The notes under the pieces: generated by a model | What the model saw: only the letters and a program-made list of their open reading frames with translations | What the model was told of the DNA's origin: nothing | Database searches by the model: none | Position numbers and translations under genes: made by a program | In this document: piece after piece, positions 32,672-42,165 of the stretch | Numbering within the stretch: the stretch's first letter is position 1 | Layout of the letters: every line of letters begins with the position of its first letter | DNA from: Microbacteriaceae bacterium | Lineage (GTDB): Bacteria; Actinomycetota; Actinomycetes; Actinomycetales; Microbacteriaceae | NCBI GenBank assembly: GCA_025463545.1 | Contig: JAODAR010000010.1 | Coordinates: 124,001 to 188,000, forward strand | DNA: 64,000 nucleotides | Direction: 5' to 3'

Positions 32672-33090
32672 TGACCGATGATTCACGCTCAGAATCCGAA
32701 CGCCGCGCTGCCTCCGAATCCCTTGGAAATCTGTTCGGGGAGGTGAGCCGCGACCTCTCGACGCTGATGCGTCAGGAGCTTGAACTCGCCAAAGCGGAGC
32801 TGACGCAGTCCGCAACTCGCGCCGGCAAGGGAGTAGGGATGTTCGGCGGCGCGGCCATCGCCGCCATCATGACGCTCGTGTTCCTCTCGGTCACCCTGTG
32901 GTGGGCGCTCGGCTATCTGGTCGGCAACGCCTGGTCTGCGCTGATCGTCGCCGTCATCTGGGCGATCATCGCCTTGATCCTCGCGATGACCGGCAAGAAG
33001 GAGATCGACCAGATCCGCGGCATGCCGAAGACGGTCGACAGTGTCAAGAAAATACCCGAAGCGTTGAAAAGGAATGAGGAAAACCAATGA
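32671..33090 (+). CDS. Phage holin superfamily III protein (PF07332/DUF1469 type)
   Basis: A 139-aa membrane protein. An N-terminal amphipathic helix (SLGNLFGEVSRDLSTLMRQELELAKAEL) is followed by two transmembrane segments (about 55-80 and 84-107) and a basic tail. This is the actinobacterial holin-superfamily III/DUF1469 architecture, which is chromosomal and not linked to phage lysis in most hosts. ATG 32671 overlaps the upstream stop (ATGA), and the downstream DUF3618 gene overlaps by 4 nt, so three proteins are made from one message. Confidence 0.85.
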   Translation: MTDDSRSESERRAASESLGNLFGEVSRDLSTLMRQELELAKAELTQSATRAGKGVGMFGGAAIAAIMTLVFLSVTLWWALGYLVGNAWSALIVAVIWAIIALILAMTGKKEIDQIRGMPKTVDSVKKIPEALKRNEENQ

Positions 33091-33689
33091 GTGACCCGAA
33101 CGAAATTCGACTGGACATCGAGCGCACCCGCCTCGAGCTGAGTGAGGACGTCGACGCCCTGGCTGACAAAGTCACCCCCTCCAAGATCGCGCAACGACAG
33201 ACGGACAAGGTGAAGAGCGCCTTCTCCGGTGTCAAAGACCGCGTCATGGGAACGGCAGGCGACGTCAAAGGACGCGTCATGGGAAGCGCTGAAGACGCCA
33301 AGGATGCCGTCGGGTCGGCCGCCGGCTCCGCCGGGGACGCCATCGCCAACGCGCCGAAGTCAGCGGCGCGGGCAGCTCAGGGCAACCCGCTGGCTGTCGG
33401 ACTCATCGCATTCGGCGTGGGTTGGCTCGCTTCATCGCTCCTTCCCGCTTCCGACCCCGAGAAGCGAGCGGCCTCCAAAGTGAAGGAGGCGGCGGCGCCG
33501 CTCATGTCGGAGATGAAGGACGTGGCCATGGAATCAGCCGAGAACCTGCGCGAACCTGCCCAGGAGGCCTTCACCGCTGTGAAGGACTCGGCGACCGAAG
33601 CCGTGGGGACCGTCAAGGAGGAGGGCGCCGACGCCGCAGGCAACCTCAAGGACGAAGCATCCGACGCCAAGCACACAATGACGAGTTGA
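33087..33689 (+). CDS. DUF3618 domain protein
   Basis: A 200-aa protein. The first ~45 residues (MSDPNEIRLDIERTRLELSE plus DVDALADKVTPSKIAQR) are the DUF3618 signature. After Ser/Ala-rich helices comes a short hydrophobic segment (about 105-121, AVGLIAFGVGWLASSLL) and then Lys/Glu/Ala amphipathic helices resembling LEA or apolipoprotein repeats. DUF3618 and holin-superfamily III genes pair in many actinobacteria; the role is unknown but probably concerns membrane homeostasis under stress. It ends before a hairpin terminator. Confidence 0.85.
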   Translation: MSDPNEIRLDIERTRLELSEDVDALADKVTPSKIAQRQTDKVKSAFSGVKDRVMGTAGDVKGRVMGSAEDAKDAVGSAAGSAGDAIANAPKSAARAAQGNPLAVGLIAFGVGWLASSLLPASDPEKRAASKVKEAAAPLMSEMKDVAMESAENLREPAQEAFTAVKDSATEAVGTVKEEGADAAGNLKDEASDAKHTMTS

Positions 33690-33722
33690 TTCGCCGCAGC
33701 GTCTGAATCCGACCCCTGATCA

Positions 33723-33764
33723 CGAACCGGCCGGCACCGCGTCGCAACGGTGTCGGCCGGTTCG
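33723..33764. terminator. Bidirectional terminator hairpin
   Basis: CGAACCGGCCGGCACCG (33723-33739) pairs with 33748-33764 over 17 positions with one G-U type mismatch and an 8-nt loop. It separates two convergent genes. Confidence 0.8.
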
Positions 33765-33784
33765 TCCTGTCAGACCATGCCGTG

Positions 33785-34810
33785 TCAGACCGCGCTCGAC
33801 GGCGCCCAGAGGTTGATGCCCTTGTCTGTGGCGTAGCTGTCGATCTCAGCCAGCTCGGCATCCGTGAATGACAGGTTCTCGATTGCTGCCACATTCGCCT
33901 CCAGCTGGGCGACGGATGATGCGCCGATCAGCGCCGAGGTCACCTCGCGGTTGCGCAGTACCCAGGACAGCGCCAGCTGCGCGAGCGACTGGCCACGCGA
34001 TTCGGCGACATCGGTGAGGGCGCGGATGGCGGCCAGCGTCTCCTGGTTGACCATCTCCTTGCGGGCTGACCCCTCCCGCGCGACGCGGGAGTCCTCGGGG
34101 ATGCCGTGGAGGTAGCGGTCAGTGAGCAGCCCCTGGGCCAGCGGAGAGAACGCGATGCAGCCCACGCCGAGGTCCTCCAGCGTGTCGAGCAACCCGTCTT
34201 CCACCCAGCGGTTGAACATCGAGTACGACGGCTGGTGGATCAGGAGCGGCGTGCCAAGGTCGGCCAGGATCTCCGCCGCCCGCCGCGTGCGCTCCGGCGA
34301 GTAGGAGGAGATGCCGGCGTAGAGCGCGCGGCCGCTGGTGACCGCGGTGTGCAGTGCGCCCATCGTCTCTTCCAGCGGAGTGTCGGGGTCAGCGCGGTGG
34401 GAGTAGAAGATGTCGACGTAGTCCAGGCCCATGCGTTCGAGCGACTGGTCCAGGCTGGAGAGCAGGTATTTACGGGAACCGAGGTTACCGTAGGGACCGG
34501 GCCACATGTCGTAGCCGGCCTTGGTTGAGATGACAAGTTCGTCACGAAACGGCGCGAAGTCGCGGCGCATGTGCTCGCCGAAGTTCGACTCGGCACTACC
34601 GTACGGAGGCCCGTAGTTGTTGGCGAGGTCGAAGTGCGTGATACCCAGGTCGAAGGCGCGGCGGAGGATGCCGCGCTGGGTTTCGAACGGTTTGTCATAG
34701 CCGAAGTTCTGCCACAAGCCGAGGGAGATGGCAGGTAACAGGAGGCCGCTGCGTCCAGTGCGGCGGTAGGGCATGGAGTCGTATCGAGTCTCTGCGGGGA
34801 TGTAAGTCAC
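33785..34810 (-). CDS. gpr: L-glyceraldehyde 3-phosphate reductase-type aldo/keto reductase (YghZ-like)
   Basis: A 341-aa NADPH-dependent AKR14-type enzyme. The catalytic tetrad is Asp61 and Tyr66 (FDLANNYGPPYGSAE), Lys97 (STKAGY) and His138 (YSHRAD). The N-terminus RYDSMPYRRTGRSGLLLPAISLG plus QNFGYDKPFE is diagnostic of the YghZ/GPR group, which reduces L-glyceraldehyde 3-phosphate and methylglyoxal. The start is GTG 34810, with CATCAT 6 nt upstream as a possible leaderless -10. A detoxification role would fit the neighbouring stress genes. Confidence 0.93.
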   Translation of the reverse strand: MTYIPAETRYDSMPYRRTGRSGLLLPAISLGLWQNFGYDKPFETQRGILRRAFDLGITHFDLANNYGPPYGSAESNFGEHMRRDFAPFRDELVISTKAGYDMWPGPYGNLGSRKYLLSSLDQSLERMGLDYVDIFYSHRADPDTPLEETMGALHTAVTSGRALYAGISSYSPERTRRAAEILADLGTPLLIHQPSYSMFNRWVEDGLLDTLEDLGVGCIAFSPLAQGLLTDRYLHGIPEDSRVAREGSARKEMVNQETLAAIRALTDVAESRGQSLAQLALSWVLRNREVTSALIGASSVAQLEANVAAIENLSFTDAELAEIDSYATDKGINLWAPSSAV

Positions 34811-34868
34811 CCGTCAATGATGGCAGCGAATTCCCGCAGCGTCACGGACGACTCGGTAGTTCAACGAC

Positions 34869-35216
34869 TCAATGCAGTTTCGACATCCAGTCGGCCGGCA
34901 CGTTGCCGGCTGGTCCGGGCGATGGCTGGCCCTCAGGGCGATGCGTGGGAGGCACGAGTTCCGGGCCGTCGACATAGTCGTTCGTCTCGTAGTTCCAGAA
35001 CCAGCTCTCGCCGGGCTCGAATGACCGGGCGACGGGATGACCCTGGGCAGCGGCATGGGCGCCGGCATGCTGCGCGGGCGATGAGTCACAGCATCCGATG
35101 TTCCCGCACGCTGCGCAGCGGCGCAGGTGGAACCACCATCCGCCTACAGCGAGGCACTCGGCGCAGCCGATGCCAGACGGCGGAATCGTCGGGTCAATCG
35201 AGCTCTGAACCACCAC
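34869..35216 (-). CDS. UBP-type zinc finger protein
   Basis: A 115-aa protein consisting mainly of one zf-UBP domain: GIGCAECLAVGGWWFHLRRC, then ACGNIGCCDSSPAQHAGAHAAAQGHPVARSF and WFWNYETNDYVDGPEL. The Cys/His set for three zinc sites is complete. In eukaryotes this fold binds the free C-terminus of ubiquitin; in bacteria, which mostly lack ubiquitin, its ligand is unknown. The tail GPAGNVPADWMSKLH is also conserved in actinobacterial members. The start is taken as GTG 35216; in-frame sequence upstream does not resemble homologues and no clear SD is visible. Confidence 0.85.
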   Translation of the reverse strand: MVVQSSIDPTIPPSGIGCAECLAVGGWWFHLRRCAACGNIGCCDSSPAQHAGAHAAAQGHPVARSFEPGESWFWNYETNDYVDGPELVPPTHRPEGQPSPGPAGNVPADWMSKLH

Positions 35217-35320
35217 TTCATGATGCCAGCATCGGGACGCCCCGTCGATGCCGCGCGCAACCCCCTTGTGGGCGACCGCAGACCGGCCTTGACTGGAAAC
35301 ACCGATGGAAAGGACCAGCC

Positions 35321-36031
35321 ATGAGTACACCGCAGTATCCTGAAGGCCACGATCGCACGACTGCCCAGCCCGCCGACCCTGCCGGCTCCCGCGGGGCCGC
35401 CGCCGTTCCGGCATCGTCCGCCCAGGGCCCTGCACCCGCAGCCGTGCCTGCTGGCTCCCAGCCCTCGCTGCGTGAAGACGTGATAGCCCGGGAGAAGGAG
35501 CGTTACGGCGGGGTCAAAATCGGATCGGCCTTCTTCGGCTGGTTGACGGCCACCGGTACCGCCGTCCTGCTCACCGCCCTCGTTGCCGGGGCCGGCGCCG
35601 CCGTGGGGCTCAGCGCCACCGGCAGCGCGCAGGAGGCGGGGAAGGCAGCCAGTGACAACGCCGCCACAGTAGGCATCGCCGGAGCGATCGCCCTCATCGT
35701 GGTGGCACTGGTCGCCTACTACTGCGGCGGCTACGTCGCCGGCCGGATGGCCCGCTTCAACGGCGCCAAGCAGGGCTTCGCGGTGTGGCTGTGGGCCGTC
35801 GTCATCGCCATCGTCGTCGCAGTGATCGCCGCTATCGCCGGGAGCCAGTTCAACATCCTGGCCAACGTCAACGCCTTCCCGCGGCTCCCGCTCAACGAGG
35901 GAGACGTCACCACCGCCGGGGTCATCACAGCGGTGCTGGTGACGCTTGCCAGCCTGGGTGGCGCGATTCTCGGCGGTCTCGCGGGCATGCGGTTCCATCG
36001 TCGCGTCGACCGCGCCGGCCTGGGCCGATAG
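35321..36031 (+). CDS. Hypothetical membrane protein, 236 aa
   Basis: A membrane protein with a 55-residue Pro/Ala-rich disordered N-terminus, then a basic region (REDVIAREKERYGGVKIGSAF) and four hydrophobic segments (about residues 70-95, 115-138, 148-168 and 203-225). The glycine-rich helices GGYVAGRMARFNGAKQGF and GAILGGLAGMRFHRRVD are typical of small actinobacterial stress-induced membrane proteins. GGAAAGGA lies 7 nt before ATG 35321. It is followed by the PRC-barrel gene 43 nt downstream. No specific function can be assigned. Confidence 0.75.
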   Translation: MSTPQYPEGHDRTTAQPADPAGSRGAAAVPASSAQGPAPAAVPAGSQPSLREDVIAREKERYGGVKIGSAFFGWLTATGTAVLLTALVAGAGAAVGLSATGSAQEAGKAASDNAATVGIAGAIALIVVALVAYYCGGYVAGRMARFNGAKQGFAVWLWAVVIAIVVAVIAAIAGSQFNILANVNAFPRLPLNEGDVTTAGVITAVLVTLASLGGAILGGLAGMRFHRRVDRAGLGR

Positions 36032-36074
36032 CCGGCTTCGCTCGAACCCGACCTTCACGAATCAAGGAGCCACA

Positions 36075-36674
36075 GTGATCAACGACAGCAACATCGGCGG
36101 CATGACGGGGGCGCCGGTGCACGGCCCGGACGACCGCAAAATAGGCACCGTTGGGCAGGTCTTCGTCGATCCCGACACCGGCATGCCCAACTGGATCACC
36201 GTGCACACCGGCCTGTTCGGCCGTCGCGCATCACTCGTGCCGCTGGACGGCGCCACCTGGGACAACGAGGTCATCCGCGTGGCGATCCCCAAAGAGACGA
36301 TCAAAGATGCCCCTCGCATCGACGCCGACGATCCGCTCACCCCTGAAAACGAGGCGGACCTCTACCGTTACTACGCGACGCACACAACGGATGCCGCGCC
36401 TGGCGACGGTGAGGTGAATTCGGCCCCGAATGCCACGGCCGAGCACGCACCGGCTCCCGGGCGAAGCAGACTTCGCCAGTACGAGCGACCCGACGCCGGA
36501 GAGGCCGGCGCCGGAAGCACAGGCGCGGGAAACACAGAGCCCATCGAGCACCCAGATGCCGCCGAGCACACCGCTGCGGCGGATACCAGCGCCCAGGAAG
36601 ACACGGGTGCCCGTGCCGTGCCCATCACCCCCGAATCCGCCCAACCACACGGACGGCACGTCCGGCACGACTGA
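36075..36674 (+). CDS. PRC-barrel domain protein
   Basis: A 199-aa soluble protein. Residues about 8-75 form a PRC-barrel (GGMTGAPVHGPDDRKIGTVG then QVFVDPDTGMPNWITVHTGLFGRRASLVPLDGA), a fold seen in photosynthetic reaction-centre H subunits and RimM. The remainder is a disordered acidic linker with DAAPGDGEV, an SRLRQYERPDAGEAG segment and a His/Arg tail. Many actinobacteria carry such proteins among general-stress genes. AAGGAG 4 nt before GTG 36075 sets the start. Confidence 0.85.
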   Translation: MINDSNIGGMTGAPVHGPDDRKIGTVGQVFVDPDTGMPNWITVHTGLFGRRASLVPLDGATWDNEVIRVAIPKETIKDAPRIDADDPLTPENEADLYRYYATHTTDAAPGDGEVNSAPNATAEHAPAPGRSRLRQYERPDAGEAGAGSTGAGNTEPIEHPDAAEHTAAADTSAQEDTGARAVPITPESAQPHGRHVRHD

Positions 36675-36815
36675 GGCGTTTTCCGCGGTATATCCCTGGT
36701 TTACCGGCGATAGTTCGCGCGCTACTATTCCGGTATTCAGATCGCTCGCCACCGAACGACCGCATTGATTCGAACCAGCCGCCCTTCGCGACGGTTGCTG
36801 CGTTGGGATCTCAGG

Positions 36816-38432
36816 ATGACGTCCACCGCGACTCCCCGATCGGACCAGGTCGGCAGCAAGGGGCTCAAAGACGGCGCGCTTGGTCTGGTTTCGAGCGTCG
36901 TCGTGGGGGTCTCCTCCACCGCGCCGGCCTATAGCCTCGCCGCCAGCCTGGGCTTCATCGTGGCCAGCGGCGGCGCTCTTCTCTCCGGCGTGCATGCCCC
37001 CGGAATCGTGCTGCTCGCATTCGTTCCGATGTACTTCATCGCGGTGGCTTACCAGGAGCTGAATCGGGCCGAGCCCGACTGCGGCACCACGTTCACCTGG
37101 GCGACTCGGGCGTTCGGGCCGATCACCGGGTGGATGGGCGGCTGGGGAATCATCGTCGCCGACGTGATCGTGATGGCAAACCTTGCAGCGGTCGCGGGCG
37201 CCTACTCGTTCACGTTCATCGGCGGATTTGGCCTGCCCGCCGTCGCCGACCTGGCCGACAGCGTGCTGTGGTCCACCGTGGCGGGGCTGGCATGGATCGC
37301 GATCATGACATACATCTGCTACCGCGGCATCGAACTGTCCGCGCGCATCCAGATGGTGTTGCTCAGCATCGAGGTGGTCGTGCTGATCCTGTTCGCCGTC
37401 TTCGCACTGGTACGGGTCTACGCCGGCAGCGGCGAGAGCTACTCGATCGTTCCGGCGCTGGATTGGTTCAACCCGTTCGGCCTCGACTTCGGCAGCATCA
37501 TCGCACCGGCCATGCTCACCGCCATCTTCATCTACTGGGGATGGGACACGGCAGTCTCGGTGAATGAGGAAACGAGCGACCCCGGCAGGACCCCGGGACG
37601 CGCAGCGGTCATCAGCACCATCCTCCTGCTGGTGACCTATGCGCTCGTCACCGTGGCAGCCGTCGCCTTCGCCGGGGTGGACACCAAGGGCATCGGCCTC
37701 GGCAATGAGGCCAACGCCAACGACGTGTTCACGGCCATTGGCCCGGCACTGTTCGGCAACAGCGTTCTCGGCCACATCTGCTTGCTGCTGCTGGCGGCGT
37801 CCATTCTCACCTCGGCATCCGCTTCAACCCAGACAACGATCCTTCCGACCGCCCGTACATCGCTCTCGATGGCAGTGTTCAAGGCGATCCCGGAGCAATT
37901 CGCTCGTGTTCACCCGCGCTTCCTGACTCCCACCTGGTCGACCGTTGCAATGGGCTTGGTCTCGATGGGCTTCTACCTGGTGTTCACCCTGATCAGTCCG
38001 AACCTGCTCAACGCCCTGATCGGGTCGATCGGCCTGATGATCGCGTTCTACTACGGTCTCACCGGTTTCACCTGCGTCTGGTACTACCGCACGACGCTCA
38101 CCTCGTCGTTTCGCAACCTCGTGATGCGCGGAGTCTTCCCGCTCGCCGGCGGGCTCATGCTCCTCGCGGTGTTCATCTACGGCACCATCCAGTTCGCCGC
38201 CCCGGACTGGCTCACCGACGCCGACGGCAACAACGTGACAATCTTCGGCATCGGCGCCGAGGCCGTGGTCGGGATCGGTGGACTGGTGCTTGGCTTGGTC
38301 CTGATGTTCATCTGGTGGACGCGGCGGCCGGACTTCTTCCTCGGCAAGACACTGCCTGCGCGGTCAGAACAGACAACGGACGCGAGGAAGCCGACCGGCC
38401 ACACGGGCGCGGACCAAACGCGTGCCCGTTAG
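36816..38432 (+). CDS. APC superfamily amino-acid permease
   Basis: A 538-aa secondary transporter with about 12-14 transmembrane segments. The first helix LGLVSSVVVGVSSTAPAYSLA carries the substrate/Na+-site glycine motif of the APC fold, followed by PMYFIAVAYQELNRAEPDCGTTFTWATRAFGPITGW and IFIYWGWDTAVSVNEETSDP. Such proteins import amino acids or polyamines; the ligand is not readable. The C-terminus is a charged tail. ATG 36816 is preferred over an upstream start at 36765 because GGGA lies 7-10 nt before it and the N-terminus then matches the family. Confidence 0.85.
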   Translation: MTSTATPRSDQVGSKGLKDGALGLVSSVVVGVSSTAPAYSLAASLGFIVASGGALLSGVHAPGIVLLAFVPMYFIAVAYQELNRAEPDCGTTFTWATRAFGPITGWMGGWGIIVADVIVMANLAAVAGAYSFTFIGGFGLPAVADLADSVLWSTVAGLAWIAIMTYICYRGIELSARIQMVLLSIEVVVLILFAVFALVRVYAGSGESYSIVPALDWFNPFGLDFGSIIAPAMLTAIFIYWGWDTAVSVNEETSDPGRTPGRAAVISTILLLVTYALVTVAAVAFAGVDTKGIGLGNEANANDVFTAIGPALFGNSVLGHICLLLLAASILTSASASTQTTILPTARTSLSMAVFKAIPEQFARVHPRFLTPTWSTVAMGLVSMGFYLVFTLISPNLLNALIGSIGLMIAFYYGLTGFTCVWYYRTTLTSSFRNLVMRGVFPLAGGLMLLAVFIYGTIQFAAPDWLTDADGNNVTIFGIGAEAVVGIGGLVLGLVLMFIWWTRRPDFFLGKTLPARSEQTTDARKPTGHTGADQTRAR

Positions 38433-38484
38433 CCGGGCACCGAGGCACCTGATTCCGTGCAGTCGTTCGTGAGAGCATTTATGA

Positions 38485-41400
38485 ATGCCCTCTGACGCGT
38501 TCCCGCTTGTGGACATGGGCGACATCATCCGTCTGGTCGGTAAGGCAGCGTTCGACCGGGCCCAGGCGTACGCCCGAAACGGCGCTGTCACGTCCCTCGA
38601 GTGGGACGCCGACGCGCGTGTGCTTCGCGGCACCGTGCAGGGCAGTCTGGCCCGCCCCTACCACTGCGAGATAGAACTGCACTCCACCCGGAACGCCTAC
38701 AGCAAACCGGTCGACAGCACCTGCACCTGCCCGATGGACTGGGATTGCAAGCACGTCGCAGCGACGCTCCTGAGCAGCAACGCCGCGCACCTCAAGCAGG
38801 CCGAAGCGCTCAGCGGCGGCCCGGCCACCAGGAAGGCTTCGCAGGTACCGGACTGGAAACGAATGGTCGGGGTTTCCCCGGAGCCTCCGGTCGCACCGGT
38901 CACCCGTAGGATCCCCGGCTTCGCCAACCCGGTCACGTTCACGCCGACCGTGATCAGGCCGCCACTGGCGATGAGCCTCCAGTTCGAGGTGCGTGAAGAA
39001 ACACCGCGCACAGAGGAACGCTGGCGCGGCCCCAAGGTCCGGGCGGCCGGTACGACTGACGTTTCGTCCGGGCAGGTTCGACTGGGGGTGCGCCCGGTGA
39101 CGCTGGCCGCCTCCGGTAAATGGGTGCGCGCCGGACTCACCTGGAACAACCTCATCTACGGTGTCAACCGGATGAATCTCGACCCGGTGCAGCACCGCTG
39201 GTTCTGCCAGCTCGCCGCGCTCCATCGGGCCACGCCGCAGGCCTACGCCGGGCAGGACCCGGACTGGTACTACCTCGACGAGTTCAACAGTCCGTTGCTG
39301 TGGCCGCTGTTCGACGAGGCCATGCGCCTCGGAATTGGTCTCGTCGGCAGCAAGAAAGACACCACCATCGTCATCGGCGCCCGCGCCGAAGTGAGTCTCG
39401 ACGCCTCCAGCCAACCCGCGGCTGGCCCCGGGGCCGACTCCGCAGCCGGCCTCGCAGCCGACTCCGCGGCCGACCTCGCGGGCGGCCCCGCGGCCGACCT
39501 CCGACTCACAACGACACTCACGATCGACGGCACCCCGCACCCGGCCAACCAGGCGGGTGCGATCGCCGACCACGGGGTTTACAGCTACGAGCTGAATCCT
39601 CCGTCGACGATCACCCTGGCACCCACAACCGACATCCTCAGTACCGAGCAACGCCGGCTCCTCGGCCGGCCGCCGGAGGTGGTTGTTCCCGCCCCCGACG
39701 TGCCCGAGTTCCTCGCCGATTTCTACCCCGCACTCCGCAAGACCATCCCGGTCACCAGCACGGACGACTCCGTCGCATTCCCCGTGATCGCGCCGCCCCA
39801 GCTGGTTCTCACCGCCACCTTCCTGCCGAAGCACACCGTGCGACTGGACTGGGAGTGGGAGTACCACGACACGCCATCGCACAGCCGCAAGCCGTTACGC
39901 GCCACCGCCGCCGACCAGGTCAACCGCGACGACGCAGTCGAACGCGAGCTGCTCTCCCGGGCGACCCGCCTGGTTCGCCACGAGTTGCTGCAGCCCACAG
40001 TCAGCCTGCAGGGAATCACGGCAGCCGAATTCACGGAGAAGGAACTGCCGGCCATCGATGCTGTCGACGGCATCCGCGTCGACATCGTTGGTGATAAACC
40101 GGACTACCGCGAACTGACCGCTGCACCAAAGCTCACGGTCACCACCGTGGAAACCGAACAGCGCGACTGGTTCGACCTCGGCGTCATCGTCACCGTCGAG
40201 GGCAAGCAGGTGCCCTTCGGTCCGCTGTTCAAAGCGCTGGCCACCGGCCAGACGAAGCTGCTGCTCGTCGACAACTCCTACCTGTCACTGCAGCACCCGG
40301 CCTTCAACCAGCTGCGCGAGCTGATCGACGAGGCTCAGTCACTGGCGGAATGGGAGACCGGGCTGCGGATCAGCCGCTACCAGGCGGCCCTGTGGGCCGA
40401 CTTCGAAGACCTGGCCGACGAAACCGAACAGGCCCAGACCTGGCGGGCGGCCGTGAGCGGATTGAACGAACTGGCAACGCTGGAAACGGTCGCCGATCCC
40501 ACTCCCCTGCCGGGCGGTTTGCTGGCAACCCTCCGGCCGTACCAGCGCGACGGCTTCAACTGGCTTGCCTTCCTCTGGCGACATGGACTCGGCGGCATCC
40601 TGGCCGACGATATGGGGCTCGGTAAGACGCTGCAGGCCCTTGCGCTCATCCTGCACGCCACCGAGCAGGGTGGGGCCGAGGCCCGGCGGCCGTTCCTCGT
40701 CGTAGCCCCGACCTCCGTCGTCTCGAACTGGCTCACAGAGGCCGCGCGGTTCGCGCCTGGCCTTGCCGTGGTGGGCATCGCGGCCACCGAGGCGAAGAGT
40801 GGAACCTTGCTGGCGGATGCCGCCCTCGGCGCCGACGTCGTCGTCACGTCGTACGCGTTGTTCCGTCTCGATTTCGACTCATACCAGGCACACGGCTGGG
40901 CCGGCTTGATCCTTGACGAAGCGCAGTTCGTCAAGAACCGCGCCGCTCGGGTGCACATCGCGGCCCGTGACCTCACAGCGCCGTTCAAGCTGGCCATCAC
41001 CGGCACGCCGATGGAGAACAACCTGCTCGAGCTCCACTCGCTGTTCTCCATTGTCGCGCCGGGGCTGTTCCCCTCGGCTCGCAAGTTCACCGAGGTGTAC
41101 CAGCGGCCGATCGAGGGCGCCGACAAGGGTGTGCGCAACAAGGGCGAGGCCTCCAAGACGACCACGCTGAACAGCGGTGAGCTGCTCGCGCGGCTGCGCC
41201 GGCGCATCCGGCCGCTGATGATGCGCCGCACCAAGGAGCTCGTCGCCGGTGACTTGCCCGCCAAGCAGGAACAGCTGCTGCGGATCGACCTCGAACCGCG
41301 GCACCGGAAGCTGTACGACACGTTCCTGCAACGGGAGCGGGCGAAGCTCCTCGGGCTGATCGAGGACATGGACAAGAACCGGTTCATCATCTTCCGCTCG

Positions 41401-41973
41401 CTCACCCTGCTGCGGATGCTCAGCCTCGACGCCTCCCTGGTCGACGAGAAGTACTCGCACGTGCCCTCCAGCAAGCTCGACGCGCTCTTCGAGCAACTCG
41501 ACGACGTCGTGGCTGAAGGTCACCGCGCGTTGATCTTCAGCCAGTTCACCTCCTTTCTGAAAAAGGCCGCCACCCGACTCGATGAGCAGGGAATCGACTA
41601 CTGCTACCTCGACGGCTCGACGCTCCGACGCTCCGAGGTGATCGACCGGTTCAAGTCCGGCTCTGCCCCGGTGTTCCTGATCAGCCTCAAGGCGGGCGGG
41701 TTCGGCCTGAACCTCACCGAGGCCGACTACGTCTTCCTGCTCGACCCCTGGTGGAATCCGGCGTCTGAGGCGCAGGCCGTCGACCGGACCCACCGGATCG
41801 GCCAGACCAAGAACGTGATGGTGTACCGGATGATCGCCACCGGAACCATCGAAGAGAAGGTCATGGCACTGAAGGACAAGAAGGCGAAACTGTTCAGTTC
41901 AGTCATGGATGATGACGCACTGTTCAGCTCGGCGCTGACGGCCGACGACATCCGGGGCCTGCTCGACAGCTGA
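38485..41973 (+). CDS. SWIM-domain SNF2/Rad54-type helicase
   Basis: A 1162-aa DNA-dependent ATPase. An N-terminal SWIM zinc finger is formed by Cys80, Cys82, Cys88 and His90 (CTCPMDWDCKH). The long middle region is interrupted by a low-complexity run of Ala/Asp/Gly (about 312-335, DNA 39420-39500). The SNF2 core begins near residue 680 with ADDMGLGKTLQALAL (about 710), LDEAQFVKNRAARV (about 810) and GTPMENNLLELHSLFSI, and ends with the helicase C motif SLKAGGFGLNLTEADYVF and DRTHRIGQTKNVMVYR. Bacterial SNF2 proteins remodel DNA-bound proteins such as RNA polymerase. A 53-nt gap separates it from the permease. Confidence 0.9.
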   Translation: MPSDAFPLVDMGDIIRLVGKAAFDRAQAYARNGAVTSLEWDADARVLRGTVQGSLARPYHCEIELHSTRNAYSKPVDSTCTCPMDWDCKHVAATLLSSNAAHLKQAEALSGGPATRKASQVPDWKRMVGVSPEPPVAPVTRRIPGFANPVTFTPTVIRPPLAMSLQFEVREETPRTEERWRGPKVRAAGTTDVSSGQVRLGVRPVTLAASGKWVRAGLTWNNLIYGVNRMNLDPVQHRWFCQLAALHRATPQAYAGQDPDWYYLDEFNSPLLWPLFDEAMRLGIGLVGSKKDTTIVIGARAEVSLDASSQPAAGPGADSAAGLAADSAADLAGGPAADLRLTTTLTIDGTPHPANQAGAIADHGVYSYELNPPSTITLAPTTDILSTEQRRLLGRPPEVVVPAPDVPEFLADFYPALRKTIPVTSTDDSVAFPVIAPPQLVLTATFLPKHTVRLDWEWEYHDTPSHSRKPLRATAADQVNRDDAVERELLSRATRLVRHELLQPTVSLQGITAAEFTEKELPAIDAVDGIRVDIVGDKPDYRELTAAPKLTVTTVETEQRDWFDLGVIVTVEGKQVPFGPLFKALATGQTKLLLVDNSYLSLQHPAFNQLRELIDEAQSLAEWETGLRISRYQAALWADFEDLADETEQAQTWRAAVSGLNELATLETVADPTPLPGGLLATLRPYQRDGFNWLAFLWRHGLGGILADDMGLGKTLQALALILHATEQGGAEARRPFLVVAPTSVVSNWLTEAARFAPGLAVVGIAATEAKSGTLLADAALGADVVVTSYALFRLDFDSYQAHGWAGLILDEAQFVKNRAARVHIAARDLTAPFKLAITGTPMENNLLELHSLFSIVAPGLFPSARKFTEVYQRPIEGADKGVRNKGEASKTTTLNSGELLARLRRRIRPLMMRRTKELVAGDLPAKQEQLLRIDLEPRHRKLYDTFLQRERAKLLGLIEDMDKNRFIIFRSLTLLRMLSLDASLVDEKYSHVPSSKLDALFEQLDDVVAEGHRALIFSQFTSFLKKAATRLDEQGIDYCYLDGSTLRRSEVIDRFKSGSAPVFLISLKAGGFGLNLTEADYVFLLDPWWNPASEAQAVDRTHRIGQTKNVMVYRMIATGTIEEKVMALKDKKAKLFSSVMDDDALFSSALTADDIRGLLDS

Positions 41974-42165
41974 TCGCGCACGGATACCTGAGCAAACCTC
42001 GACAAACCACCGGGCGCCGTACTATGGTGCCGTCGCGACGTTTTTCTGTCGCACCCCGGCGAACTGTCGACCACGTCGCTGTGGTGGCTCGACCCGACGA
42101 GTTCTATCGCATCAGGCGCATCGCACGATCGGCACGCACCGGTCATCGCGTTAGCAAAGGAGCAC

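Noticed and set aside
32671..33090. Phage holin as evidence for a prophage
   Set aside because: No structural, integrase or lysin genes are near; this family is chromosomal in actinobacteria.
42000..42165. Possible RNA element upstream of the ScyD-like gene
   Set aside because: Only weak self-complementarity (GGCGCCG/GGTGCCG) with no conserved motif recognised.
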